Shown here one piece after another: positions 27,882-36,657 of a DNA stretch of 64,000 nucleotides. Origin of the DNA: Sphingomonas sanguinis (GTDB taxonomy: Bacteria > Pseudomonadota > Alphaproteobacteria > Sphingomonadales > Sphingomonadaceae); assembly GCF_019297835.1 (NCBI RefSeq), contig NZ_CP079203.1, positions 1,523,001 through 1,587,000 on the forward strand, read 5' to 3'. Below the pieces are notes generated by a model that worked only from the letters and a program-made list of their open reading frames with translations, was not told the DNA's origin and did no database searches. Within the stretch, counting starts at the first letter, position 1. The number at the start of each line of letters is the position of its first letter. The position numbers and the translations under genes were made by a program.

Positions 27882-28074
27882 GGTAATTCTCCGACGCGCC
27901 GGACGAGCGAGCGCGGACGCGGGGCCGATCGCCAGAGCGGTGACGGACGGGCGCGCGACATGCGTCCACCCCGCTGAACCGGCGACCGATGCGGCCCCGG
28001 CCGCATGGCTTCGTCGCTCCCCGACGGAGAACCGTGCCCCGACCACCCCCTGGGTCCAGGCAAGAGCGACCATG
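27882..28074 (-). other. Leader between riboswitch 2 and cobW
   Basis: This stretch of about 190 bases has no credible gene. It contains a perfect 8-base-stem inverted repeat at 27989-28006 (ATGCGGCC / GGCCGCAT) and no T-rich terminator. Just after the riboswitch it carries GTCGCTCTTGCC and CCAGGGGGTGGTC, which have close counterparts after riboswitch 3. The cobW frame happens to be open through it. Confidence 0.5.
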
Positions 28075-28248
28075 ACGCCGGCAGGTCTCCTGGCTTGCGG
28101 GTCAAAGCGAAGGGATGCGCCTTCCCGGATCACTCCAGTGGCCGTGCCCTCATAAGAGCACCAGCATCGCTCGCTCACCGCTTACAGTTGCAGGGACAGC
28201 CGGGGATTTGCACCCCATTCCCGTTTAAAGCCCTTGCGGGCACCGGCG
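28075..28248 (-). promoter_or_regulatory. Cobalamin riboswitch 2, upstream of cobW-cobN operon
   Basis: On the minus strand it reads, in order, an outer arm GCCGGTG, CGGGAATGGGGTGC, the core CCCTGCAACTGTAAGCGG, a variable arm, and CAAGCCAGGAGACCTGCCGGC, which closes the outer helix. It should repress cobW-cobN-cobG-cobH-cobI-cobJ in the presence of B12. It is strikingly similar to riboswitch 3. Confidence 0.95.
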
Positions 28249-28284
28249 CGATCTTCGGACGGCTTATCACCCTCCGATCAGCGG

Positions 28285-28313
28285 CATTTATCCCGCCGCG
28301 CCGGGCTTGGCAA
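28285..28313 (-). promoter_or_regulatory. Candidate promoter of riboswitch 2
   Basis: On the minus strand TTGCCA and TAAATG are separated by 17 bases, overlapping the last codons and stop of the permease gene. Transcription would begin about 30 bases before the riboswitch. Confidence 0.35.
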
Positions 28314-29358
28314 TTCGCGCCTCCATCGCCGCGAACCCGCGCCAGCGATAGAGGAGGAAGCTCGCGCCCCAGCAGACCACGAACAGCCCGACGATCGCGA
28401 AGCCCAGCACGTTGAAATGCTCGGCCAGCGCGCCCGCATAGCGGAACGGCCCCGCCGTCCAGCCGAACCGCTCGGCGAGCAGCGCGGTCGCCTGGATGCC
28501 GCCGATCACCAGCGCAACCAGCGCCGAGACCAAAGTGATCGTCATGTTGTAGTAGAGCTTGCGAAGCGGATGGACGAACGCCCACTCATAGGCGCCCAGC
28601 ATCACCAGCCCATCCGCCGTGTCGATCAACGCCATGCCGACCGCGAACAGCACCGGGAATACCAGGATCGTCGCCAGCGACACCCCGTCCGCCGCGTGCG
28701 AACCCGACAGGCCCAGGATCGCCACCTCGGTCGCGGTGTCGAAGCCCAGCCCGAACAGGAACCCCAGCGGCGCCATGTGCCAGCTGCGCCGGATCAGCCG
28801 GAAGAGCGGCCGGAACAGACGCGACAAAGGCCCCTGCCCCGAAAACATCATGTCGGCATCGGCCTCCGCCATCGGCTCGCCCCGCGCCACCCGGCGGAAG
28901 CGGGTCCAGACATCGCGCAGGATGATCAGGTTCATGATTGCGATGGCGAAAAGGAAGCTGGCCGAGACGATGGTGGCAATGGTCCCGCCGCTCTGCCCGA
29001 ACGCCTCGAAGTCGGACAGAGTGCTCGCCGCCAGCGCCACGGTGGTCGCGGCGATCAGGACGATGGCGGAATGGCCGAGCGCGAACCACAGGCCGACCGC
29101 GATAGGCCTCTGGCCGTCCTGCATCAGCTTGCGCGTGACATTGTCGATGGCGGCGATGTGATCGGCATCGACCGCGTGGCGCAGGCCCAGGCTGTAGGCG
29201 AGCAAAGCCGTACCGAGCATCAGGCTGTTGCCCGCAAAGACGCTGAACGCCCAGCCCCAGACGGCGATATTGACGATGACCAATGCCCCCATCAGCAGCG
29301 TGACGCGACGCTTGAGCGAAGGGCGTGTCAGCGGGGGATGGGCGGAAACTTCGGACAT
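28288..29358 (-). CDS. HoxN/NixA (NiCoT) family nickel/cobalt permease
   Basis: A 356-residue inner-membrane transporter with about eight helices. The family signature RHAVDADHI is at about residues 60-68, followed by AAIDN, WFALGHS (about 91-97) and LGFDTATE (about 204-211). These are the metal-path residues of NiCoT carriers. NiCoT proteins carry Ni2+, Co2+ or both; the cobalamin riboswitch upstream and cobWN downstream argue that this one serves Co2+ uptake. Preference for Co over Ni is inferred. No strong ribosome site precedes the ATG. Confidence 0.92.
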   Translation of the reverse strand: MSEVSAHPPLTRPSLKRRVTLLMGALVIVNIAVWGWAFSVFAGNSLMLGTALLAYSLGLRHAVDADHIAAIDNVTRKLMQDGQRPIAVGLWFALGHSAIVLIAATTVALAASTLSDFEAFGQSGGTIATIVSASFLFAIAIMNLIILRDVWTRFRRVARGEPMAEADADMMFSGQGPLSRLFRPLFRLIRRSWHMAPLGFLFGLGFDTATEVAILGLSGSHAADGVSLATILVFPVLFAVGMALIDTADGLVMLGAYEWAFVHPLRKLYYNMTITLVSALVALVIGGIQATALLAERFGWTAGPFRYAGALAEHFNVLGFAIVGLFVVCWGASFLLYRWRGFAAMEARIAKPGAAG

Positions 29359-29542
29359 GGGCGGATCACGCCTTGCACAGCGCCGTTGCGACTAAGGCCG
29401 CCCCTCCGCTTTCGCGGCGGTCCCCAGGCCCGAGCGGGCGCACGCCGGGCAGGATTCCGATTCGGGTCGGCCGGATGGCGTCGCTCGCATGATACAATAT
29501 ATCCTAGCCATGACCATCCCCTGGATCGCGGCAAGAGCGACT

Positions 29543-29721
29543 CGCATCGGCAGGTCTCCTGGCTTGCGGGTCGAAGCGTCGGCAATGCGGCCTTCCCGGA
29601 TCGCTCCAGTGGCTGTTCCCTGTTGCAGGAACCGGCATCACGCGCTCACCGCTTACAGTTGCAGGGACAGCTATGGATTTGCACCATATTCCCGTTTGAA
29701 GCCCCGAGGGGCACCGATGCG
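29543..29721 (-). promoter_or_regulatory. Cobalamin riboswitch 3, upstream of the Ni/Co permease
   Basis: The minus strand holds GCATCGGTGCCCC, CGGGAATATGGTGC, the core CCCTGCAACTGTAAGCGG and CAAGCCAGGAGACCTGCCGATGC, which closes the outer helix. The 185-base leader that follows up to the permease ATG has no T-tract terminator, which favours control of translation. Confidence 0.95.
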
Positions 29722-29763
29722 ATAGTCCGGCGGCGTGGCTGAAAGCCGCTGCCGGTCGGCACG

Positions 29764-29792
29764 GGAATAGTCTGCGCCGAACGGACACGCAA
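29764..29792 (-). promoter_or_regulatory. Candidate promoter of riboswitch 3
   Basis: TTGCGT and TATTCC on the minus strand are separated by 17 bases, about 43 bases before the riboswitch. Upstream lies GCGGCGGGATAAAGCCG, nearly identical to the sequence upstream of riboswitch 2. Confidence 0.35.
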
Positions 29793-29832
29793 ACGGCTTT
29801 ATCCCGCCGCGCGGTCAGCCTAATCGAAGCGC

Positions 29833-30408
29833 ATGGTGGTTTGGAAAGCGATGCGCCGATGGACACCGGCGGCGGCCTGCCTGGTCGCGGCCTGCTCGGG
29901 TGGCAATTACCGGCCGGTCAGCGATTTTCCGGTGCGGATCGGCAAGCCCTATACGGTGCGGGGCATCACCTATGTCCCCGCCGAGGATACGACCTATGAC
30001 ATGCTCGGCTATGCCAGCTGGTATGGCAGCGAATCGGGCAAGCGCACCGCGAACGGCGAACGCTTCCGCCCCGGCTGGGCGACGGCCGCGCATACCACCC
30101 TCCCCTTGCCCAGCTATGTCGAGGTGACGGCGCTCGACACCGGGCGGCGGATCATCGTGCGGGTCAACGATCGCGGACCATTCGCGGGATCGTCGCGGAT
30201 CATCGACCTGTCACGCGGTGCCGCCGAGCAGCTCGGCCTGCGCGCGGTCGGCAAGGCGGCGGTGCGGGTGCGCGTCGTCGAGCCGGACGAAAAGGACCGC
30301 GAGCGCCTGCGCCACGGCAAGGCGGCGCGCCCCTTGCCACCGGTTTCGGATGCGGTGCGGGCGAACCTGCTGTCACAGATCGCGGCGGCAGGGATGGCGG
30401 TGCGGTAA
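29833..30408 (+). CDS. RlpA-like septal-ring lipoprotein (double-psi beta-barrel)
   Basis: A 191-residue lipoprotein with a lipobox LVAAC (Cys near residue 21). The RlpA double-psi barrel covers about residues 58-150: YASWYGSESGKRTANGERF, VRVNDRGPF and RIIDLSRGAAEQLGL. RlpA proteins are lytic transglycosylases or structural factors at the septum. There is no SPOR domain after the barrel, only a short basic tail, so septal targeting by denuded peptidoglycan is not assured. An in-frame ATG six codons on (29851) is a possible alternative start. It converges on the following protease gene. Confidence 0.88.
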   Translation: MVVWKAMRRWTPAAACLVAACSGGNYRPVSDFPVRIGKPYTVRGITYVPAEDTTYDMLGYASWYGSESGKRTANGERFRPGWATAAHTTLPLPSYVEVTALDTGRRIIVRVNDRGPFAGSSRIIDLSRGAAEQLGLRAVGKAAVRVRVVEPDEKDRERLRHGKAARPLPPVSDAVRANLLSQIAAAGMAVR

Positions 30409-30424
30409 AGAATGCCCGCCCAAG

Positions 30425-31654
30425 TCAATAGAATAAGCGGAGTGTGATGATCCGGGACGTACCGTCGCAAAGCTTCAGTATGTGGCGCGTGCCGGTTGCC
30501 GCCCGGCTCCAATAGCCATTGAGCAATTCTTGCGACACCGGCTTGTCGTCGATCCCGCATATCTCGGCCCCCGTTCTCAGCCCCACCGTCATCGCTGGCG
30601 AGTTCCGCATGACATGCGCGACGGCCCACCGACCGTCGCGAACGAACCCCTGTATGCCGTCTCGGCTTTTGTGGATTGGAGCGACGGGTCGGATCCGGGG
30701 CTCCAATGTCATCTGGCCTGCCGTGAGATCGACCGTCATGTTATAGGCCCGCAGGGTACCCATTCCGACCAGCGCCTGGATGCCTGCTCCCCACCAATTG
30801 CTGGCATCAATGGTGGCATAAGCTCCGGTAATTTTCTGCTGGCCGATCTTGAAATCCGTCAATCGTCCGAACGGCTGGATCATGGTGCCACCCGCACCGA
30901 CGGATGCCTTGTCCGTCTGAGGTTTAAAGCCCGTCACCTCGACCGTATTCACGGACAGGGATACCTGGTCATCGGCGCCGGTATCGATCATGGCCGGAGA
31001 CACGGATTTGCCGTTAATTGAAATGTCAGTGACCAGCCTCGAATTGTTCGGGCCAACCCTGATCGGAGTGCCGTTTTTCAGGGGAACCTTACCGCTTTTC
31101 ATCAATCGGAAGCGATGATGATCCTGATCGACCTGCCATTCGAATGGGCCAAGCAAGGGCAGGCCGATAACGACATCGACGTCCTTCAGATCGAGAACAG
31201 CCAGCTTACTGAGATCGATGACGGTGACGGCACCGGGCTTTACCGTGCGAAAGGCGCCGACGTCGATCGAGACGGAGGACGTCGTATAATATTGGGTCGG
31301 CCCCCCAACGCTGAGCGGTTTGCCCCATGGCGTCAGCGGGAGATGATGGGCATCCGCATAGGATTTGCTGACGACGAGATAGTCGAATCCCGTATCGACC
31401 ATGGCTTTAGCTGGCTGACCGTTCAACATGACGGGGATGATGATATGGTCCCCATCAGGATCGAAGTCGATCCAACCCGATCCGGCATCGGGCATCCAGA
31501 ATAACGGCGGGTTTGTATACGTGGCGGGCAAAGGGGCAGCAACTTCCTGTGCTGCAACAAACGACGACACACCAAAAATCGCCGTACAGGCGGCAAGCAA
31601 TTTGCAGACCGCCTGTGTTGTGCGTTCCTGTTTCGCACCCAATTTTTTTGCCAT
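30425..31654 (-). CDS. Retropepsin-like aspartyl protease family protein with PDZ-like end
   Basis: A 409-residue exported protein. After a hydrophobic leader (about residues 15-36) come two retropepsin-like repeats, each with the active-site triad [15 protein letters not shown] at about 85-96 and [13 protein letters not shown] at about 221-233. The last 60 residues ([26 protein letters not shown]) resemble a PDZ domain. Two DTG motifs in one chain suggest a single-chain bilobed enzyme; substrate unknown. The start was placed at MAKKLG, which follows a GAGGGTTGGGG tract. Its codons look less G+C-rich than those of its neighbours, hinting at transfer. Confidence 0.8.
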   Translation of the reverse strand: MAKKLGAKQERTTQAVCKLLAACTAIFGVSSFVAAQEVAAPLPATYTNPPLFWMPDAGSGWIDFDPDGDHIIIPVMLNGQPAKAMVDTGFDYLVVSKSYADAHHLPLTPWGKPLSVGGPTQYYTTSSVSIDVGAFRTVKPGAVTVIDLSKLAVLDLKDVDVVIGLPLLGPFEWQVDQDHHRFRLMKSGKVPLKNGTPIRVGPNNSRLVTDISINGKSVSPAMIDTGADDQVSLSVNTVEVTGFKPQTDKASVGAGGTMIQPFGRLTDFKIGQQKITGAYATIDASNWWGAGIQALVGMGTLRAYNMTVDLTAGQMTLEPRIRPVAPIHKSRDGIQGFVRDGRWAVAHVMRNSPAMTVGLRTGAEICGIDDKPVSQELLNGYWSRAATGTRHILKLCDGTSRIITLRLFY

Positions 31655-31770
31655 CGCCCCCCCAACCCTCTGACGTTTCGTCACCGCTTTGGCACAATGC
31701 GTCCTCTTGTGTTGTGCATGCAAGCACTTGCCTTCGCCGTTGCGCCAAACGGACAGAACACGCCAGAAAC

Positions 31771-31795
31771 GAAAAAAGCGGGCTTTCGCCCGCTT
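31771..31795 (-). terminator. Rho-independent terminator of tRNA-Pro
   Basis: On the minus strand AAGCGGGC-GAAA-GCCCGCTT is followed by a run of T, about 30 bases beyond the tRNA 3' end. Confidence 0.9.
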
Positions 31796-31825
31796 CGTCG
31801 TCGTCCACCGATGTCAGTAGAAGAT

Positions 31826-31902
31826 TGGTCGGGGCGACAGGATTCGAACCTGCGACCCCCACACCCCCAGTGTGATGCGCTACCAGGCTGCGCTACGCCC
31901 CG
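31826..31902 (-). tRNA. tRNA-Pro (anticodon GGG)
   Basis: The 77-base minus-strand sequence folds as a cloverleaf. The acceptor stem is CGGGGCG/CGCCCCG, the D arm GCGC..GCGC, the anticodon stem TCACA/TGTGG, and the T arm GCAGG-TTCGAAT-CCTGT; the encoded 3' end is ACCA. The seven-base loop CTGGGGG places GGG at positions 34-36, which reads CCC and CCU proline codons. Confidence 0.96.
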
Positions 31903-32094
31903 ACCGAGCGGCGGCCTCTAGGCGGGTTTTCTTCGCGATGCAAGCCTTGATGTTGCGATACCGCCGACACCACATCCGCCTCTCCATTGCGCCTGTCCGC
32001 CTGCGATGGTAGCGGGCAGGCTATCCGACATGGGGGCTTGTCGATCGTCATCGGTCGGCACGTACCCGTGCCCATTCAGCATAGACGGGTCCGA

Positions 32095-32445
32095 ATGTTC
32101 ATTCCCATCACCGCCCCAGTCGCCGCGATGGCAGCCGCTTCCGGGGCCGCCGCATCGAGCGGAGCCGCCTCGTTCCTCAGCCTCGCGCCGCTGCTCCTCG
32201 TCTTCGTCGTCTTCTATTTCCTGATGATCCGCCCGCAACAGCGCCGGATGAAGACGCTGCAGGCGTCGATCGAGGCGGTCAAGAAGGGCGATCAGGTCAC
32301 CACGGCGGGCGGCATCGTCGGCAAGGTGACCCGCGTCGAGGACCAGCTGGTCGAGGTCGAGATCGCGCCGAACGTCCGCGTCCGCGTGGTCAAGGCGACG
32401 CTGACCGACGTGATCGACCCCACCGCCAAACCCGCGAACGACTGA
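32095..32445 (+). CDS. yajC: Preprotein translocase accessory subunit YajC
   Basis: A 116-residue single-span inner-membrane protein that associates with SecDF-YidC. An Ala-rich start is followed by one helix (LAPLLLVFVVFYFLMI) and the hallmark RPQQRRMK, then a small cytosolic domain with GGIVGKVTRVED. The start MFIPITAP was chosen because the frame upstream has no membrane or secretion character. It lies four bases before secD and heads the sec unit. Confidence 0.94.
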   Translation: MFIPITAPVAAMAAASGAAASSGAASFLSLAPLLLVFVVFYFLMIRPQQRRMKTLQASIEAVKKGDQVTTAGGIVGKVTRVEDQLVEVEIAPNVRVRVVKATLTDVIDPTAKPAND

Positions 32446-32449
32446 CCCC

Positions 32450-34054
32450 ATGCTGGATTTCCCCCGCTGGAAGGTCGCTTCCATCGTTGCGTTGCTGGCC
32501 GCCCTGTGCCTGCTCGCGATCCCGAGCTTTCTGCCGGAAAGCACCACCAGCAAATGGGGGCCCATCCCCCATCCGCGCGTAAATCTCGGCCTTGACCTGG
32601 CTGGCGGCAGCTATCTGCTGCTGGAGGCGGACACGTCCGACCTCGCCAACACGCGGCTGGAGACGATGCGCGATCAGGTCGCGGCCGAAATGCGCCGCGG
32701 CAATCCGCGCATCGACATCGGCGACATCTCGGTACGGAACGGCCAGCTCAGCTTCATGCTGCGCGATCCGTCCCAGGTGGATGCGGCGCGCGAGCGGTTG
32801 CTGGCGATCACCGGCGGCGGCGCGGGCATGACCGGCCAGCGGGAATGGGACATCCAGGTCGTCGACACCTCGCGCTTCGTGCTGAAACCGACCCAGGCGG
32901 GGCTGACCCAGGCGGTCGACACCGCGATGAAGACCGCGACCGAAGTCGTGCGTCGCCGCATCGACGCGCTCGGCACCAAGGAACCGACGATCCTTCAGCA
33001 GGGCAGCAACCGCATCGTGGTGCAGGTGCCCGGTCTTCAGGACCCGCAGGCGCTGAAGAACCTGATCGGCAAGACCGCCAAGCTGGAATTCAAGCTGGTC
33101 GACACCACCGCCAATCCGGTGGACGTGGCCAAGGGCAATGCACCCGCAGGCAGCCAAGTTCTGCCCTATCCAGGCAATCCGCTGGGCGCGCCGGTGATCG
33201 CGGTCAAGCGGCCGGTCATCATCTCGGGCGACCAGCTGATCGACGCGCAGCAGCAGTTCAACCAGCAGACCAACGCGCCGGAAGTGGCGATCACCTTCGA
33301 CGCACAGGGCGGTCGCAAGTTCGCGCGCATCACTCAGGAAAATACCGGCATGCCCTTCGCGATCATTCTCGATGGTCAGGTGCTGTCGGCGCCCAACATC
33401 AACGAGCCGATCCTCGGCGGTCGTGCGTCGATCAGCGGAAACTTCACCGTCGATACCGCGAACCAGCTGGCAATCTCGCTACGCTCGGGCAAGCTGCCGA
33501 TCGATCTGAAGGTCGTCGAGGAACGTACCGTCGGTCCCGATCTGGGCGCGGACTCGATCCATGCGGGTATCCTGGCCTCGGCGATCGCGGCGCTGGCCGT
33601 GGTCATCTTCATGACCCTCACCTATGGCCGGTTCGGCATCTATGCGAACATCGCGGTCATCATCAACATCCTGGTCATCCTGGCCGTGATGGCGATGCTG
33701 AACGCCACGCTGACCCTGCCGGGCATCGCGGGCTTCGTGCTGACCATCGGCACCGCGGTCGACGCGAACGTGCTCATCAACGAGCGTATTCGCGAGGAAC
33801 GACGGCGCGGACGCAATGTCGTCCAGGCGGTCGAGCTGGGTTACAAGGAAGCCAGCCGCACCATCTTCGAGGCGAACGTGACCCACGCGATCTCGGGCGT
33901 CATCATGCTCGTGCTCGGCTCCGGCCCGGTCAAGGGCTTCGCGGTCGTGCTGCTGATCGGCATCGTGACCAGCGTGTTCACCGCCGTTACCTTCACGCGG
34001 ATGCTCGTGGCGCTGTGGTTGCGCCGCGAAAAGCCCAAGACCATCAATATTTGA
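32450..34054 (+). CDS. secD: Protein translocase subunit SecD
   Basis: A 534-residue RND-like membrane protein that uses the proton gradient to help pull secreted proteins across the inner membrane. One N-terminal helix is followed by the LGLDLAGGSYLLLE motif, a large periplasmic region (about 60-370) and five C-terminal helices. The conserved GTAVDANVLINERIREE motif is in the membrane domain. It lies between yajC and secF. Confidence 0.96.
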   Translation: MLDFPRWKVASIVALLAALCLLAIPSFLPESTTSKWGPIPHPRVNLGLDLAGGSYLLLEADTSDLANTRLETMRDQVAAEMRRGNPRIDIGDISVRNGQLSFMLRDPSQVDAARERLLAITGGGAGMTGQREWDIQVVDTSRFVLKPTQAGLTQAVDTAMKTATEVVRRRIDALGTKEPTILQQGSNRIVVQVPGLQDPQALKNLIGKTAKLEFKLVDTTANPVDVAKGNAPAGSQVLPYPGNPLGAPVIAVKRPVIISGDQLIDAQQQFNQQTNAPEVAITFDAQGGRKFARITQENTGMPFAIILDGQVLSAPNINEPILGGRASISGNFTVDTANQLAISLRSGKLPIDLKVVEERTVGPDLGADSIHAGILASAIAALAVVIFMTLTYGRFGIYANIAVIINILVILAVMAMLNATLTLPGIAGFVLTIGTAVDANVLINERIREERRRGRNVVQAVELGYKEASRTIFEANVTHAISGVIMLVLGSGPVKGFAVVLLIGIVTSVFTAVTFTRMLVALWLRREKPKTINI

Positions 34055-34070
34055 GGCAGGAGAACAGATC

Positions 34071-35051
34071 ATGCGCCTCCTGAAACTCGTCCCCGACAAT
34101 ACGAACATCGACTTTGTCCGCCTGCGCGGCTGGGCGTTCGGGCTGACGCTCGCGCTCACCCTGCTGGCGGTCGGCGTGACGTTCGCGCGCGGGCTCAATC
34201 TGGGCGTCGACTTTGTCGGCGGCCTGATGATCGAAGAGAAATTTCCCACCCCGCCTTCGGCCGACCGGGTCCGTTCGGTCGTCGACAGCCTGGGCGTCGG
34301 TGAAGCCAATATCCAGACGGTCGGCGACGGCCGCACCATCAGCATCCGCCTGCCCGTGCCCCCGTCGAAGGACGAAGGCGCCACCAACGCCGTCGTCCGC
34401 AAGGTCGAAGCCGCGCTGGGCCAGCAATTCCCCGGCGCGACCTTCAGCCGTTACGACACGGTGTCGGGCAAGGTCTCCGACGAGCTGATCAAGCACGGCG
34501 TGCTGGCGGTGGTGTTGGCGATCCTGGGCATCGGCCTGTTCGCCATCTTCCGTTTCGAATGGCAGTTCGGCGTGTCGACCATCGTCGCCATCGTCCACGA
34601 TCTTCTCGTCACGCTGGGCTTCTTCGCGATCACCCAGTTCGAGCTGGACCTGACGATCATCGCGGCGTTCCTGACCATCATCGGCTATTCGATCAACGAC
34701 AAGATCGTCATCGACGACCGCATCCGCGAGAATATGCGCCGCTATCGCAAGATGGATATGCGCGAGATCATCAACCTGTCGGTGAACGAGACGCTGCCGC
34801 GCACGGTCATGACCTCGGTCACGATCCTGCTGGCGCTGATCGCGCTGCTGCTGCTGGGCGGCCATGTGCTGCGCGGCTTCACTGCCGCGATGATCCTGGG
34901 CATCGTGGTCGGCACCTATTCGTCGATCTACGTCTCGTCCTCGCTGCTCATCACGCTGGGCCTGCGCGCCGAGCCGAATCGCGAGAAGCCGGGCACTACC
35001 GACAAGCGCAAGGTGGCCGACGCCGAGCGCATCACCCCGCGCGAGGGCTGA
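34071..35051 (+). CDS. secF: Protein translocase subunit SecF
   Basis: A 326-residue partner of SecD. It has an N-terminal helix, LGVDFVGGLMIE, a short periplasmic domain, and a five-helix membrane domain with IGYSINDKIVIDDRIREN. AGGAG lies before the ATG, 16 bases after the secD stop. The final 30 residues are charged and cytoplasmic. Confidence 0.96.
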   Translation: MRLLKLVPDNTNIDFVRLRGWAFGLTLALTLLAVGVTFARGLNLGVDFVGGLMIEEKFPTPPSADRVRSVVDSLGVGEANIQTVGDGRTISIRLPVPPSKDEGATNAVVRKVEAALGQQFPGATFSRYDTVSGKVSDELIKHGVLAVVLAILGIGLFAIFRFEWQFGVSTIVAIVHDLLVTLGFFAITQFELDLTIIAAFLTIIGYSINDKIVIDDRIRENMRRYRKMDMREIINLSVNETLPRTVMTSVTILLALIALLLLGGHVLRGFTAAMILGIVVGTYSSIYVSSSLLITLGLRAEPNREKPGTTDKRKVADAERITPREG

Positions 35052-35059
35052 GCACCAGC

Positions 35060-35443
35060 GTGAGCGTTTCGATCCGCATCACGCGCGATCCCACCGCGCC
35101 CGGCCCGATCGTCCGTGGCTTTGCCGCCACGGGCTTTCGGGTTGGCGAGATCGCCTATCCCGCGCTGCTCCTGTCGCCCGACTGGCACGAGCCCTGGAGC
35201 CCGCCGCCCCTCGAGTCGCTGAGCCCCGAATCGGTCGCCGCGCTGGTCGATGAAGCGCCGGAATTCCTGTTGCTCGGCACCGGCGCGAACCTGCGCCGCG
35301 CGCCTGTCGCCTTCGTCGCGGCGCTGGAGGCTCGCGGGCTGGGTGTCGAAGTGATGGACAGCCGCGCCGCTGCGCGTGCTTGGGGCGTGCTGCGCAGCGA
35401 AGGCCGCAAGATCTGCGCGGCGCTCTACCCGCTCGACGCATAA
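35060..35443 (+). CDS. Mth938-like domain protein (NDUFAF3/DUF498 family)
   Basis: A 127-residue soluble protein of the Mth938/DUF498 fold, whose mitochondrial relative NDUFAF3 is a complex I assembly factor. Family features include a conserved core (EFLLLGTGANLRRAP), VEVMDSRAAARAW and an ending LRSEGRKICAALYPL. The start is a GTG eight bases after secF. Location directly after secDF is common in alphaproteobacteria; a link to secretion or to respiratory complex assembly is not proved. Confidence 0.88.
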   Translation: MSVSIRITRDPTAPGPIVRGFAATGFRVGEIAYPALLLSPDWHEPWSPPPLESLSPESVAALVDEAPEFLLLGTGANLRRAPVAFVAALEARGLGVEVMDSRAAARAWGVLRSEGRKICAALYPLDA

Positions 35444-35454
35444 TTATGGCTTTT

Positions 35455-35476
35455 CCTCCCCTTGCAGGGGAGGAAT
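35455..35476. repeat. Solo arm of a family A repeat
   Basis: CCTCCCCTTGCAGGGGAGG is identical to the right outer arm of the complete family A elements and lies in the 41-base gap between convergent genes. Confidence 0.7.
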
Positions 35477-35484
35477 CGGTGATC

Positions 35485-36657
35485 CTACCACCCCCGCGCG
35501 ACCAGTTCCGCCAGATGCGAGTGCAACGCCGCCGCATTGGCCGCCCAGGTAAAATCCCGCACCACCGCCCGCACCGCCCAGGGATCGGCCGCCTGGTCCA
35601 GCACGTCGCGGATCGCGGCGGCGAACTCGCCCGGATCGGCTTGCGCGATGCGCCCCGCAACCCGGCTCGTCACGACATCGCCCGCTCCGCCCGCCGGGGT
35701 GATGACGATCGGCGTTCCGCAAGCGAGCGACTCGACCCACGCATTGGCCAGCCCTTCGGATACCGAGGCCAGCGCCATCACGTCTGCCGCACCCAGCAAC
35801 GCAGGCAGCTCGGCATGGGGTATTGCCCCGAGCAGCCGCACCCGGTCGGCAATCCCCGCCCGCTCGGCCCGCGTGGTGAGCGCGCCGCGTTCCGCCCCCT
35901 CCCCCACGATCATCAGCGTGACGCCGGGCAGCCGGGCGACCGCATCGATCACCACGCCGTGCCCCTTGCGCGGGATCAGCGCGCCCAGCGAGATCACCAG
36001 CGGCCCGGCGACGCCCAGCGCCTGCTTGGCAGCGTCTTGGTCGATCGGTTGAAAACGGCTCTGGTCGACGCCGGTATGGTGGACGCGAATCCGGTGGCGC
36101 GACACGCCCAGCGCCGCCACGTCATCAGCCATCGCGTCACTGACCGCGAGAAGGCCCTCGGCCCGCATCGCCGCCCGCGCCACCTGCTGCCGAGTGGCGG
36201 GGGCACGACCCCAGAGATGGATGTCCGCCCCCCGCGCCTTGATCGAGACGGGCACGCCGTAACGCCGCCCCAGTGCGACCGCCGCCGGGCCGTCGGGGAA
36301 GAAGAAGGATGCATCGATCACGTCGAACCGGGCTTCGTCGCGCAGCCGGTCGAGCACCGGGATCAGCGCGCGGACCAAGGCGGGCACATGAAACCGCCCG
36401 CCGGTGCCGGGGATCGTCACGAAGCGCGGGCGGCTGACGTCCAGTCCCGCCCATTCTTCGCGAAGCGGCAAAGCGGCCTGCGCGCGGAACCGGGCTGACC
36501 GCGCCAGCGGCCAGACCGGCAAGCCGATCGGCGCGACCACCCGGACGGCGACGCCCGGACGCGACGCCAGCGCTGCGGTCTGCCGCTCGACGAAAATCCC
36601 GAAATTGGGCCGCGTCGCATCGGGAAACAGGCTCGACAGGGTCAGCACGTTCAGCAT
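35485..36657 (-). CDS. Glycosyltransferase family 4 (GT-B) protein
   Basis: A 390-residue cytoplasmic or membrane-associated glycosyltransferase. The N-terminal Rossmann-like half starts with VLTLSSLFPDATRPNFG and contains DVIDASFFFPDG; the C-terminal half has LGALIPRKGH and the nucleotide-sugar site ASVSEGLANAWVESLACG. Substrate cannot be told from sequence; exopolysaccharide or lipopolysaccharide assembly is plausible. It is divergent from the S41 peptidase gene, with AGAGG before its ATG. Confidence 0.88.
   Translation of the reverse strand: MLNVLTLSSLFPDATRPNFGIFVERQTAALASRPGVAVRVVAPIGLPVWPLARSARFRAQAALPLREEWAGLDVSRPRFVTIPGTGGRFHVPALVRALIPVLDRLRDEARFDVIDASFFFPDGPAAVALGRRYGVPVSIKARGADIHLWGRAPATRQQVARAAMRAEGLLAVSDAMADDVAALGVSRHRIRVHHTGVDQSRFQPIDQDAAKQALGVAGPLVISLGALIPRKGHGVVIDAVARLPGVTLMIVGEGAERGALTTRAERAGIADRVRLLGAIPHAELPALLGAADVMALASVSEGLANAWVESLACGTPIVITPAGGAGDVVTSRVAGRIAQADPGEFAAAIRDVLDQAADPWAVRAVVRDFTWAANAAALHSHLAELVARGW

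Noticed and set aside
27882..28178. An N-terminal extension of cobW through riboswitch 2
   Set aside because: The frame is open only by chance; the added residues are encoded by the riboswitch and leader, and GGAG marks the shorter start.
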